Source: Lachnospiraceae bacterium MA2020
GTDB lineage: Bacteria; Bacillota; Clostridia; Lachnospirales; Lachnospiraceae
Assembly: GCA_000746015.1 (NCBI GenBank)
Contig: JQKK01000004.1
Span: forward strand, 205,996 to 269,995
DNA: 64,000 nt
Direction: 5' to 3'
Below the pieces are notes generated by a model that did not search any database, was not told where the DNA came from, and saw nothing but the letters and a program-made list of their open reading frames with translations. This document shows positions 9,350-18,389 of this stretch, piece after piece. The position numbers and the translations under genes were made by a program. Each line of letters begins with the position of its first letter. Position 1 is the stretch's first letter.

Positions 9350-10303
9350 ATGTCAGCCAAAATTACAATTATTGTTCCTGTATATAAAGTTGAAAAGTAT
9401 TTGGATAAATGCATTCAAAGTATTCAAAACCAGTCATTTACTGATTTTGAATTATTGCTTATTGATGATGGTTCACCGGACTCAAGCGGTGAAATATGTG
9501 ATAGGTATGCTAATAATGATGCTAGAATCAAAGTTTTTCATCGGAAAAATCAGGGTATAGCAAAGGTAAGAAGTTTTGGTATAAGTCAGGTTAATACAGA
9601 TTATGTATGCTTTGTTGATTCTGATGATTATATCTTAAAAGACTACTTAAAATGTCTTTATAATGCAGTAACACAGACAAATGCTAAAATTGCAATGTGC
9701 AGACATATTAATTTTCAGGATGGAGAAAGAGAGCCGAACTCTTCTGATTTCAAAGATAATAATGGCAAAGTATATGTTAAGCATGATGGAATTGATGAAT
9801 ATATATCTGACCTAGAAAATACGGAAAAATATGTTTGCGTATGGAACAAAATATATCATAAATCTATATGGGAAAATATTGATTTTCCTGAGGGTAAGAT
9901 ATATGAAGACATGTATGTTTGGTATAAGCTATTAGATAAAGCGAATGATGTTGCGTTCATAGATGATGTATTGTACATCAGAAGATTGAATGAAGGTTCA
10001 ATCACTCATCAGCCGTATTCGTTGGAACAATGGTATATGGTAGATTCGAAAATTGATCAGTTGAAATATTTTAGAGAGAAAAATAAACAGCGTCTTGTGG
10101 AAATATCGTATGATTCTATTATGCACTTTTTTTGGGAAAATATTAATCAAATGAAAGAAAATAACATCAATGATAGCGATGTTATTAATACACATAGGAA
10201 TGAGATTAAAAAACTTCTGATATATTTGAAACCAACGGATACATACTCTATTAGCAAGATAATCAAGCAGTATTATATTGCTTATTTAAAAAAGATTGCT
10301 TAA
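9350..10303 (+). CDS. GT2 family glycosyltransferase
   Basis: A 317-residue enzyme with the complete GT-A signature: ITIIVPVYKVEKYLD at 5-19, IDDGSPD at 38-44 and VDSDDY at 89-94. VWNKIYHK and KIYEDMY in the middle match the EpsJ-like subgroup. The ATG begins one base after the previous stop, so translation is probably coupled. This is the last gene before a roughly 450-base stretch holding a broken kinase copy, and may end the first transcription unit, although I see no strong terminator hairpin after it. Confidence 0.88.
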   Translation: MSAKITIIVPVYKVEKYLDKCIQSIQNQSFTDFELLLIDDGSPDSSGEICDRYANNDARIKVFHRKNQGIAKVRSFGISQVNTDYVCFVDSDDYILKDYLKCLYNAVTQTNAKIAMCRHINFQDGEREPNSSDFKDNNGKVYVKHDGIDEYISDLENTEKYVCVWNKIYHKSIWENIDFPEGKIYEDMYVWYKLLDKANDVAFIDDVLYIRRLNEGSITHQPYSLEQWYMVDSKIDQLKYFREKNKQRLVEISYDSIMHFFWENINQMKENNINDSDVINTHRNEIKKLLIYLKPTDTYSISKIIKQYYIAYLKKIA

Positions 10304-10483
10304 AAATATTTGAAAGATAACTTCGGTCGAAAAATAAAGGTGATTTTCTCTAATACCGAATGCAAGCCCGGTAAAGACAGTATTTCTTATTTTTAATTTT
10401 TTTTCGGAGAATGCTTTTGTGATGAATTGTTTCATTCATAAGACTCTGCTTAAGTTTTTGATTGGAGATTGATGTTGTATTTA

Positions 10484-10711
10484 TGAATAAGCTTAAAAGA
10501 TAAGGAGAGCATGAGTATGGAGGAAAAAATTGAACTATATTCCGTTGACAACAGCATTTTGAATGATGCTATTGATAGAGTAGTAGTTAAACTGCATGGA
10601 TTAAACAAGAAATCAGGATCAAAGATATTTTTGCTGTCCGGTGCAAGTGTAAATGCCGGAACAGCAGCTGTCGCGATAAACATTGCAATATCATTTGCTG
10701 CAGCAGGATGG
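10484..10711 (+). repeat. Direct repeat, copy 1 (leader and N terminus of a BY-kinase-like gene)
   Basis: From TGAATAAGCTTAAAAGATAA to GCAGCAGGATGG this stretch is nearly the same as 11912-12137. A 2-base indel lies in the ribosome-site spacer and substitutions become denser toward the 3' end. The two copies flank the acyltransferase gene at 10753-11754. This copy stops mid-gene; copy 2 continues into a full gene. The pattern fits insertion of a cassette next to the kinase gene by recombination at a partial duplication. Confidence 0.85.
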
Positions 10712-10714
10712 TAA
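10517..10714 (+). pseudogene. Truncated BY-kinase-like N-terminal fragment
   Basis: The frame from ATG 10517 keeps a good AAGGAG site at 10502-10507 and would encode about 65 residues. They are homologous to the first 65 residues of the kinase-like protein at 11943 and stop just after AAAGW, where the full copy continues with the Walker A' strand. No Walker A' or B motif and no C terminus remain, so no enzyme can be made. It is either a dead remnant or a short leader peptide. The same degenerate P-loop (NAGTAA here) appears, so the lysine was already missing before the duplication. Confidence 0.8.
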
Positions 10715-10752
10715 AATTCGCAACCAACTGTTTATCGTTCATGGAGGAAAGG

Positions 10753-11754
10753 ATGTCTGCGAAGTATATTAGTAAATATAGATCAGTAATTATGGGGTTA
10801 GCAATCTTAATGATTATGTTTTTTCATACGGATATTCGTTACCCAGTAATTATTGATGTAATTAAAAATTATAATGATTTTGGTGTGAATTTATTTTATG
10901 CTATATCAGGTTTTTCAATGTGTTTTGCTTGGAAGAAAGATCCAAATACGCTAATATTTTTAAGAAATAGGTTCCTAAGGATTGCTATAACACTTCTTCC
11001 TATTTCTATAGTATGGAATTTGCTGAGCTATATCACACATGAAATTACCACAATTGAAGCTGTTTGCAAAATCCTTACTATACAGTTTTGGATCGATGGC
11101 AATCTCCTACAATGGTTTGTTAGTGGCATACTTGTTTTTTACTTTATTACACCTTTTTGGATGAAGTTATATTGTTATTATCCAAAGATTTGTTTTATTT
11201 TAACCGTAATTATTTGTACTTTTTGCCTTATACAGCCATTCCATTTTTTAAATTATATAAAAATTTTTGTTCAGAGAGTTCCAACTTATTTTATTGGATT
11301 GTATCTTGGTAAACATGTGATTAATCAGAAAGATGATAAGAATATACATATTTTTTATACATGGATCTTTCTTATATTGGGCATTATAGGATTTGCTCTT
11401 ATAGGATTTGATTCAAGGAATTATATTTGGAAATATAAGTTGTATATAGTTCTGACGTTTCCTGCATTGATGCTAATCTCATATATATGTAAAGTGGTTA
11501 AAGTAAAAGAATCCGGTACAGTTTTATCTATATTTGGAGCAATGACACTTGAAATATATCTTATACAGGAAAAGATATTAAAAATATCATATCTCTTATT
11601 GAATAAGATAGGAATAACTCTTGACCCATATAATATAGTCATAAATGTAATTGTAATATGTTTAACCATAATATCAGCATTTTTCTATAATAAAATAACT
11701 TCTTACACATACAAGAAGATCAGACAAAAATTTGAGGTAACTTCAAAAAGATAA
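10753..11754 (+). CDS. Acyltransferase family 3 (OafA-like) membrane protein
   Basis: From ATG 10753 the protein has 333 residues and about ten hydrophobic helices. It starts with SVIMGLAILMIMFFHTDIRYP, whose His in the first helix is the conserved residue of acyltransferase family 3, followed by FGVNLFYAISGFSM and a basic FLRNRFLR segment. These enzymes O-acylate surface glycans at the membrane. GGAGG at 10743-10747 fixes the start; an upstream ATG at 10708 lies in the repeat end. The gene sits alone between the two kinase repeats and so looks like an inserted cassette. Confidence 0.87.
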   Translation: MSAKYISKYRSVIMGLAILMIMFFHTDIRYPVIIDVIKNYNDFGVNLFYAISGFSMCFAWKKDPNTLIFLRNRFLRIAITLLPISIVWNLLSYITHEITTIEAVCKILTIQFWIDGNLLQWFVSGILVFYFITPFWMKLYCYYPKICFILTVIICTFCLIQPFHFLNYIKIFVQRVPTYFIGLYLGKHVINQKDDKNIHIFYTWIFLILGIIGFALIGFDSRNYIWKYKLYIVLTFPALMLISYICKVVKVKESGTVLSIFGAMTLEIYLIQEKILKISYLLLNKIGITLDPYNIVINVIVICLTIISAFFYNKITSYTYKKIRQKFEVTSKR

Positions 11755-11911
11755 ATATATTAAGTGAAGCAGCCTTATGAAAGGAATGTTTGGGTTTGCG
11801 GGCATTGGAGATAAGGCAGATTGCCGATGGATAGGACTTCATGTAAGCCTCGATTAGAGAAAGCTGACAAAGTTGATGTAACTTTTGATTTGTGCGAATT
11901 GCGCGAATTTT

Positions 11912-12137
11912 TGAATAAGCTTAAAAGATAAGGAGCATGAGTATGGAGGAAATAATTGAACTATATTCTGTTGATAACAGTATTTTGAATGATGCTATTG
12001 ATAGAGTAGTAGTTAAACTGCATGGATTAAAAAAAAGATCAGGATCCAAGATTTTTTTATTGTCTGGTGCCAGTGTAAATGTTGGAATAACAACTGTTGC
12101 TATGAATATGGCTATTTCGCTTGCTGCAGCAGGATGG
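11912..12137 (+). repeat. Direct repeat, copy 2 (leader and N terminus of the intact kinase-like gene)
   Basis: This is the second copy of the repeat at 10484-10711. It begins with the same TGAATAAGCTTAAAAGATAA leader and continues into the full gene. The 157 bases before it (11755-11911) hold no convincing gene: a 26-codon frame at 11777-11857 has no ribosome site and no recognisable product. Confidence 0.85.
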
Positions 12138-12671
12138 AAAACAGCTTTTGTAGATTGTGATTTTAGAAAAGATCAGCAGTATAAAAGAATAGAAGTAACA
12201 GGAAAATCTTCTTTGGCAAGTTTTCTTTCCGGAGAAATATCTGAGATAGATAAAGCTATTTGTTCAACTAATAAGGATAATCTTGATTACATCGCTGCAG
12301 GTAAGGAAAACAATAATCCGGTTCGCCTTCTTGGAAATGCCAAGATGGGGCAGCTTATTGCCAGACTTAAGGATAAATATGATTATGTGATCATAGATAC
12401 ACCATCTGTAAGCATTGCTAATGATGCGGAGCTGATGATGCCTTATGTTGATAACTACATGTTAGTAGTAGGTATGCAGTCCACAACCAAGAAGCAGCTT
12501 GTAAAATCCAGATTACAGCTTTCTGATTATGAGGATAAATTCATAGGCGTGATTGCAAATAAGATGGGGCTTATGCAATATAGATTTGATGTTGGTGATT
12601 ATAATTATTTTTCAAGTCAAAAACTTCTTGATAAGCAGCATAAGGCAATATATAGGAAGAAAGGCAGATAA
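11943..12671 (+). CDS. CpsD/CapB-type BY-kinase-like ATPase lacking the Walker A lysine
   Basis: About 242 residues with the layout of a cytoplasmic bacterial tyrosine kinase: P-loop region near residues 39-52, Walker A' (AFVDCDFRK) near 66-74 and Walker B (YDYVIIDTPS) near 140-149. The P-loop reads SVNVGITT where active kinases have a GKT/GKS core, so the ATP-binding lysine is Ile. The C terminus has a few scattered Tyr residues (near YNYF and IYRKKGR) rather than a dense cluster. The Wzz-like partner is two genes downstream. It probably regulates chain length or assembly, but catalytic activity is doubtful. ATG 11943 is chosen over 11937 because AGGAG at 11931-11935 is too close to the latter. 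Confidence 0.82.
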   Translation: MEEIIELYSVDNSILNDAIDRVVVKLHGLKKRSGSKIFLLSGASVNVGITTVAMNMAISLAAAGWKTAFVDCDFRKDQQYKRIEVTGKSSLASFLSGEISEIDKAICSTNKDNLDYIAAGKENNNPVRLLGNAKMGQLIARLKDKYDYVIIDTPSVSIANDAELMMPYVDNYMLVVGMQSTTKKQLVKSRLQLSDYEDKFIGVIANKMGLMQYRFDVGDYNYFSSQKLLDKQHKAIYRKKGR

Positions 12672-12677
12672 CTATTT

Positions 12678-13898
12678 ATGAATCGGATTATGAAAAAGAT
12701 ATTACTGGCTTTAGTAAGTCTTACTATTGTTTTTGCAAATGTTAATTTGGTAGCATATGCAACAGAAGGAGTAAATGATTCAGAAACCTCGGAAGCTGTT
12801 AGTAATACAGATAATGGTACTTCTTTAGATAATGGGAATTCTGCAGACGATGAAGAAGCCGAAGACGATGAGGATGACGACGAAGATGATGAGGATGAGA
12901 TTGACGTGGACGACGAAGATGACGAGGATGATGAACCAGAGGATAATAGTTTAATTTCCGAAAATGTACAACCTGATACTTCAACCACAGCTTCTGAACA
13001 GAATACAAGTACTAATCTTGGTCAGTCAGATTTAAATGAACCTTTAGATAATGCAGTACCTATCATTTATCATTATGAAGTGGAAGGTGATGGAAAGATT
13101 GTTCCGGGTGAGTCGTTTAAGCTTAAATTCACAGTTTACAATCCTGCCGTAGTATCTAAGGTAGGCAATATCATGATAACAGTTAATGATTCACAAAATC
13201 TTATATATCCTGACTATGGTAATACTAATTCTTTATATATTGGTTATCTTGAGCCACTTTCCTATAGAGATGGAGAGATTAGCCTTGTTGCTTCACAGAA
13301 TATTACAGATAAGGATTTGAAAGTAAACGTAGTGTTGTCTTACACAGATAATTATCGTACTGAGAATTTACATCAGCTGTTGGTGCTACTTCCTGTACTA
13401 AAGGAAGGAAAACTTCATGTTGAGAAGGTTGATTTTCCTACTGCAATGCGTGTTGGAACAAATAATAGGCTAAGCTTGACGTATAGAAATAATGGACTTT
13501 CAACAATAAATGATGTTGTTTTACATATTAAAGGTGAGGGTATAAAAAATAAGGATATTGCGTTTGGAAGCGTTGGTAGTGGTACAAGTATTACATCAGA
13601 TGCTTATTTTGAAATCTTAAATGAAGGCAGTCATAATATTTTAGTTAATTTTACTTATTTCGATAATACCGGAAAAAACTATGAAACAGAGCAGCAAACA
13701 TATAGCGTAGAAGCATTAAATAGTGATGATTCTGTAAGCTCAGATATAACAAAAAAAGAAATGCATAGGACTTTGATTAATAGGTATGTTACATATGGTA
13801 TGTTGCTGATAAGTTTCTTAGTTTTATTTATGTATTATCTGAATAAGAATCGTGCTTGGCGGGTAAATAGGTCTAAGAAAAAGGGTGATAATAAATGA
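12678..13898 (+). CDS. Secreted, membrane-anchored protein with acidic tract and CARDB-like domains
   Basis: 406 residues in four parts: a signal peptide ending near VAYA (about 29); an extremely acidic Asp/Glu tract at roughly 57-90 in a Ser/Thr/Asn-rich linker; two beta-rich segments about 120-340 (with PGESFKLKFTVYNP and RVGTNNRLSLTYRNNG) resembling CARDB or NEW3-type adhesion modules; and a C-terminal helix near 370-390 followed by RVNRSKKKGDNK. The basic tail suggests a single-pass anchor with the bulk outside. Its gene lies between the kinase-like ATPase and the Wzz-like protein and overlaps the latter by four bases, so it is probably part of the polysaccharide export or anchoring machine. 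No function is known to me. Confidence 0.75.
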   Translation: MNRIMKKILLALVSLTIVFANVNLVAYATEGVNDSETSEAVSNTDNGTSLDNGNSADDEEAEDDEDDDEDDEDEIDVDDEDDEDDEPEDNSLISENVQPDTSTTASEQNTSTNLGQSDLNEPLDNAVPIIYHYEVEGDGKIVPGESFKLKFTVYNPAVVSKVGNIMITVNDSQNLIYPDYGNTNSLYIGYLEPLSYRDGEISLVASQNITDKDLKVNVVLSYTDNYRTENLHQLLVLLPVLKEGKLHVEKVDFPTAMRVGTNNRLSLTYRNNGLSTINDVVLHIKGEGIKNKDIAFGSVGSGTSITSDAYFEILNEGSHNILVNFTYFDNTGKNYETEQQTYSVEALNSDDSVSSDITKKEMHRTLINRYVTYGMLLISFLVLFMYYLNKNRAWRVNRSKKKGDNK

Positions 13899-14584
13899 GA
13901 TATACAAAAATAATAGGAATAGAAGATATAGTAATTAGCTTGATTGCAGTAAAAAATAAAATTTTTGAATGTATCATCTCGGGTGTTGTGTTTTTTGTAA
14001 TTGGTATCCTCTTGACTCTTAATAGTGGAATAGATAATTTTTATTCTGCTGCAACTACATTATATTGTTCAGTAAATGATTCTGCAGAATCTGTAGATAC
14101 AGCCAAGTTGATTTCATCATATTCTTCTTTGGTAAAGAGTCAGAAGGTGGCGGAACGGGCTGTTTCTGAGTTGGGAAATACTTCACTTACATATAGAAGT
14201 ATTCAGAATATGGTTTCCTATTATACATCTCCATCAGGTGTTAATCTTACTATAAGTGCATCATCTTCAAATGGAGAAGAAGCTGTTGCTGTAGCCAATG
14301 CGGTGACGGATGCCTTTATTGAAGAGATGCGGAATTTAACTCAGACTGATAATATTCAGGTTTTGAATTTAGCTGAAAAGTCTAATCTGTCAAGAAATGG
14401 TCTTGTGAATGTATGGAAAAAGAGAATTGCATTTTTCATGGTGGGCTGTATTTTAATGGCTGCATTTGTTTTTGCAATGGAACTTTTTTCAGATAAGATT
14501 AGAATAGTAGAGCAATGTATGGTAACTGATGATGATAAGGTATTAGGTATAATACCGGAAATAGATGAAATCAATGAAAAATAA
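13895..14584 (+). CDS. Wzz/YveK-like chain-length determinant protein
   Basis: 229 residues with two membrane helices (about 29-47 and 178-197) enclosing an extracellular domain that contains a TISASSSNGEEAVAVANAVTDAF segment, as in Wzz/YveK co-polymerases. In Firmicutes these proteins pair with a separate BY-kinase, here at 11943, whose ATP site is degenerate. The ATG overlaps the stop of the acidic protein as ATGA. The C terminus after helix 2 is a short cytoplasmic tail ending in DEINEK, which overlaps the start of the next glycosyltransferase. Confidence 0.82.
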   Translation: MRYTKIIGIEDIVISLIAVKNKIFECIISGVVFFVIGILLTLNSGIDNFYSAATTLYCSVNDSAESVDTAKLISSYSSLVKSQKVAERAVSELGNTSLTYRSIQNMVSYYTSPSGVNLTISASSSNGEEAVAVANAVTDAFIEEMRNLTQTDNIQVLNLAEKSNLSRNGLVNVWKKRIAFFMVGCILMAAFVFAMELFSDKIRIVEQCMVTDDDKVLGIIPEIDEINEK

Positions 14585-15563
14585 ATTATTATCCATTATT
14601 ATTCCTTCCTATAATGTTGAAAAATATATTGGCGATTGCTTAAATTCTATCATACCTTTGATGTCAGATGATATTGAAGTATTGGTAATAAATGATGGAA
14701 GTAAGGACAATACAGCTGAAATTGTAAATAGTTTTATATCAAAAGATGATAGAATTCGGCTTATTAATGTTCAAAATGGAGGGGTATCTAAAGCTCGAAA
14801 CACAGGTATTGAGTATTCATGTGGCGAATATTTAATGTTTCTGGATGCTGATGATTGTCTATTGGAAGAAGCATTCAATCTGATCAGAGAAAATATAAAT
14901 AGTAGAAAATATGATTTTACGGCGTTTTCAAGAACTATTCTAGAGGAAGATGGTCGTAGATGGAACCAGTTATTTAATAAAAACGGAATAGATGTAACTG
15001 AAAAAAAACTAGTTGATGGATTTATGTTTGCTGATTCATTACTAAATGAATGTTGGGGCAAATTATATAAAAAAGACATTATTAACATTCATAATATAAG
15101 GTTTAAGGTAGATATTCCTATCGGTGAAGATGTAATGTTTGTAATGGAATATTACTCTCATTGTGATAACGTACATATTTATAATATTCCTCTTGTGTTA
15201 TATAGACAGCATGGCGAGAGTACAATGCGGAAATATAATATCTCTGATAGGATTGCTTATACTGAAGGATTATTTGAATACGCAAAAAAATATGTTCCTT
15301 CCACAATGTCATCTCAGATACACTATTATAATTTCAAGATATTGACTAATTTGTGCAGAGAATATTCGAGAAAAAGAGTTAATAAGGAAGCAATTAGGAT
15401 AGTTTATCATTCATATATGACAGCTGAAATACTATCAAAGCTTTCGTTGAAGTCGATTCCAAACTACAAAAAACCTGAATACGTATTAATGAAATACAAA
15501 TTTTTAAGTGTTTCAGCTGTATATTATTATTTTAAAGAAATAATATCTGATTATAGTAAATGA
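14574..15563 (+). CDS. GT2 family glycosyltransferase
   Basis: From ATG 14574 the protein has 329 residues with LSIIIPSYNVEKYIG, INDGSKDN at 39-46 and LDADDC at 90-95, a normal family 2 core. GEDVMFVMEY near residue 185 matches the Asp-rich motif of this subgroup. It overlaps the Wzz-like gene by 11 bases, so the two are co-translated. An in-frame ATG three codons upstream (14565) is possible. It probably builds the repeat unit polymerised by the downstream Wzy-like protein. Confidence 0.87.
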   Translation: MKNKLLSIIIPSYNVEKYIGDCLNSIIPLMSDDIEVLVINDGSKDNTAEIVNSFISKDDRIRLINVQNGGVSKARNTGIEYSCGEYLMFLDADDCLLEEAFNLIRENINSRKYDFTAFSRTILEEDGRRWNQLFNKNGIDVTEKKLVDGFMFADSLLNECWGKLYKKDIINIHNIRFKVDIPIGEDVMFVMEYYSHCDNVHIYNIPLVLYRQHGESTMRKYNISDRIAYTEGLFEYAKKYVPSTMSSQIHYYNFKILTNLCREYSRKRVNKEAIRIVYHSYMTAEILSKLSLKSIPNYKKPEYVLMKYKFLSVSAVYYYFKEIISDYSK

Positions 15564-15600
15564 AAAATTTGCGTCTGTACTATATAAAGAAAGGAGAAGC

Positions 15601-17106
15601 ATGAATAAACATATAAAAAAAATATCATTTATAGTTATAGGTTTAGCTTTAAGTTTGATTGTTTTCATTAGTATTGCATTTGGACAAAAATCAAATGATA
15701 AAAATAATGATTCCAAATCAGCTGAGGATATTAGTTTTGCTAATGTTGATATTGATCTTGGTAGTGGCTATAACATAGGTAATACTTTAGATTCATGTGA
15801 CTGGACTTATTTTGGGTCTAAGAATACATTAGGATTTCAGGCTGCTTTAGTATATAGTACGTATCCATGGTCAACATGGGATGCCTCGGATTATATTTCT
15901 TTTGATAATGATGGGAATGCTATGATTACATGGGATTTGAATTCGTTGAAATCTAATTTAGACTTAAATGCAAAAAGTTTCTATATTCAGATTGTTAACC
16001 ATGATTCTTCCTATGAAGGAACCAATGTTACTTGCGATGTTAAGGACATTACTATAAAGGGGGATGATAGTAAATTAAAGAATATTGTTAACGCAAAAAA
16101 TACAATGAGAAAACTTACAATAGAAAATTCTGTAAGTGAATTTATTTGTGTTGATATGACTTCATCAGGATTAAAGACATCTGATCTGAAAGATAAAGTT
16201 TTGAGCGTAAAACTCAAGCTTTCTGATTATTATGTTAATATATCTGAAAATAATGCTAAACTCGAAGAATCATGGGGGAATCCTCAAATATCTGAAAATA
16301 TGATAAAGGCACTAAAGAAAGAAGGATTTGATACCATACGTGTCCCGGTTACTTATTTTAATCATATTTCATCGGACGGCACAATAGAAGCTGAGTTTTT
16401 AGATAGAGTAGAGCAGGTAGTAGATTGGGTTATTGAAAATGATATGTATTGTATTATTGATGTTCATCATGATACAGGTAATCAGGGGTGGATTAAGTCT
16501 TCTGCTGTGAATTATGAAAAAAACAAAGATACTGTTTATAGTATTTTTGTTCAAATAGCAAATAAGTTTAAAAATAAGAATGATAAGTTAATACTGGAAG
16601 GATTGAATGAAGCTGTAAATGAAAAAACTAAATGGTACAATATACCATTAGCTGATATGAAAGTGATGAATCAGTGGAATCAGCTTTTTGTTGATGCGGT
16701 AAGAAGCACAGGTGGTAATAATACTAATAGATATTTGTTAGTAAATACATATGCTGCACTTCCAAGTAAAGAATGTATGTCCGCATTTAAGATGCCTTCA
16801 GATAATACTGATAATAGGATACTTGTGGGAATACATTGTTATTTTAATGCCGATAACATGGATAATAATTTCAGTATAGTAAAAAAATATTCAAAAAAAT
16901 ATCCTCTTGTTATTGGTGAGTGGAGATTTGGAAACGATGCACCGTATGATAAATCACTTGTAGAAAAGTTTTTATCATATGTGAAGGAAATTGGTATTCC
17001 TCAAATTATCTGGGATGATGGCGGTAATTCGGGAAAGGAACTTTATAATCGTAAAACATTAGAGAGTAATTATCCTGATGTATCTAATGCTATTGTGGGA
17101 AAGTGA
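15601..17106 (+). CDS. Secreted GH5 glycoside hydrolase with a nested domain
   Basis: 501 residues. A signal anchor spans about 8-28. The GH5 barrel starts at GYNIGNTLDS (56-65) and resumes at ESWGNP (223-228). IDVHHDTG is at 286-293, the acid/base is E337 (GLNE) and the nucleophile is E440 (VIGEW). Between residues 66 and 222 lies an insert of roughly 155 residues rich in Asp, Ser and beta-type sequence, resembling a carbohydrate-binding module placed inside the first barrel loop. A GH5 enzyme within a polysaccharide assembly locus probably trims or releases the product rather than digesting food cellulose. AAAGGAG precedes the ATG. Confidence 0.87.
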   Translation: MNKHIKKISFIVIGLALSLIVFISIAFGQKSNDKNNDSKSAEDISFANVDIDLGSGYNIGNTLDSCDWTYFGSKNTLGFQAALVYSTYPWSTWDASDYISFDNDGNAMITWDLNSLKSNLDLNAKSFYIQIVNHDSSYEGTNVTCDVKDITIKGDDSKLKNIVNAKNTMRKLTIENSVSEFICVDMTSSGLKTSDLKDKVLSVKLKLSDYYVNISENNAKLEESWGNPQISENMIKALKKEGFDTIRVPVTYFNHISSDGTIEAEFLDRVEQVVDWVIENDMYCIIDVHHDTGNQGWIKSSAVNYEKNKDTVYSIFVQIANKFKNKNDKLILEGLNEAVNEKTKWYNIPLADMKVMNQWNQLFVDAVRSTGGNNTNRYLLVNTYAALPSKECMSAFKMPSDNTDNRILVGIHCYFNADNMDNNFSIVKKYSKKYPLVIGEWRFGNDAPYDKSLVEKFLSYVKEIGIPQIIWDDGGNSGKELYNRKTLESNYPDVSNAIVGK

Positions 17107-17115
17107 TTATTATAT

Positions 17116-18330
17116 ATGTCTAATAATATAATTGAATGCATACGAAAAAAAGATATTGAATATAAGAATAATGTATTCTATCTTGCATTAATAACAATGG
17201 TCTTGAAGGGGCTTATTGCATACTCTGAATTAATACCATATAGCATAAAGAAACCATTAGTACTTGTTGGCAATTTAGCATTTTTATTCTTTTTAATGTT
17301 GAAGATTGTTTTTTTACAAAAATATACAATAAAGCAATGCATAGTGGTTTCAATGTTTGGTTTGATGACCTTCTATACAGATAGAGTAACCAGTACGTTT
17401 GTTTTTTTGCCTGACTTTTTATTTATAATAGCAACTCAGGATGTTGATTTTAAGAAAATTATTAGGAAGACTTATAGGGTTGAAGCTGTTATATTATTAT
17501 TTCATGTTTTTGTCTATGCATTTTGCTGGGTATTTTGTAGAAATATTATAAATTTTTCTGTTCGTATTGAAGCAGATGGAAGTTATACATATAGGCATCA
17601 GTTTCTACTGGCACATGCAAACTCTGCGTCGATGCTTGTTTTGTGGACAATACTAGGGTATTTATATGCTGAGTATGAAAACCTGACTAGGAAAAAAATT
17701 ATTTGTGCATGGGGAATATATGTTTTGGTTCATATTTTTACGGATTCAAACTCAGGATTGATAATTTTGACAGTTACATCGACTATTTTATTAATTAAGA
17801 AAACTATAGGAGATTCTATAGATAATTTTATAACATTTTTATCTAAGTATACCTTTATTTTTCTGGCTGTAATCTCTAATATATTGATGGTCATATATAC
17901 AAAATGTACTGGCATTTTTAAGCAGATATGGTCGACAATTAATATTTTTTTCACAGGAAGATTACTGTATGGTGCGTATGCATATGATAAGCATGGATTT
18001 ACTTTATTGGGAAGGTTGATTCCAAATAAGAAAGACTATTGGCAAGGAATGTGGATAGATGTTATTCCTTGTGACAATGCATATATGTGGTTTTCAGTTT
18101 GCTATGGTGTAGTTTATGTTTTTGCTATAGCGTATATTATGTGGGAATATTCTAAATATATAAAATTCGAAGAAAAGGTACTGATAATTGCATATTCACT
18201 TTATACATTAATGGAATTATATGTTACATCTATGTTCTATGCTTTTCCGTTGATCATGATTGCAAGATATTTATGGGTATCTCATGAAAAAAAGAGTGAT
18301 GGGAATCAATACTGCAGTGAAAAGACATGA
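17116..18330 (+). CDS. Wzy-like polysaccharide polymerase (putative)
   Basis: A 404-residue, very hydrophobic protein with about ten membrane segments and a larger loop near residues 280-320. RHQFLLAHANSASMLVLW and FTDSNSGLIILT resemble the weakly conserved His/Asn and Ser-rich motifs of O-antigen polymerases. Wzy proteins join flippase-delivered repeat units on the outer face of the membrane. It is the only good polymerase candidate in the window and lies in the operon with Wzz-like and GT2 genes. Sequence conservation in this family is poor, so the call rests on topology and context. Confidence 0.7.
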   Translation: MSNNIIECIRKKDIEYKNNVFYLALITMVLKGLIAYSELIPYSIKKPLVLVGNLAFLFFLMLKIVFLQKYTIKQCIVVSMFGLMTFYTDRVTSTFVFLPDFLFIIATQDVDFKKIIRKTYRVEAVILLFHVFVYAFCWVFCRNIINFSVRIEADGSYTYRHQFLLAHANSASMLVLWTILGYLYAEYENLTRKKIICAWGIYVLVHIFTDSNSGLIILTVTSTILLIKKTIGDSIDNFITFLSKYTFIFLAVISNILMVIYTKCTGIFKQIWSTINIFFTGRLLYGAYAYDKHGFTLLGRLIPNKKDYWQGMWIDVIPCDNAYMWFSVCYGVVYVFAIAYIMWEYSKYIKFEEKVLIIAYSLYTLMELYVTSMFYAFPLIMIARYLWVSHEKKSDGNQYCSEKT

Positions 18331-18389
18331 TTGACGTGAAAGGATTAACGTATTGTTTGTGTCAGGTAGTAATTTTGAAGGAGAGTATC

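Noticed and set aside
12845..12945. Repetitive GATGAC-type units that could suggest a repeat array
   Set aside because: They simply encode the acidic tract in frame; there are no spacers or fixed repeat length as in CRISPR.
12617..12988. Minus-strand Ser-rich open frame
   Set aside because: It is the reverse complement of the Asp/Glu-coding GAY/GAR tract of the + strand protein; it has no ribosome site and is pure low complexity.
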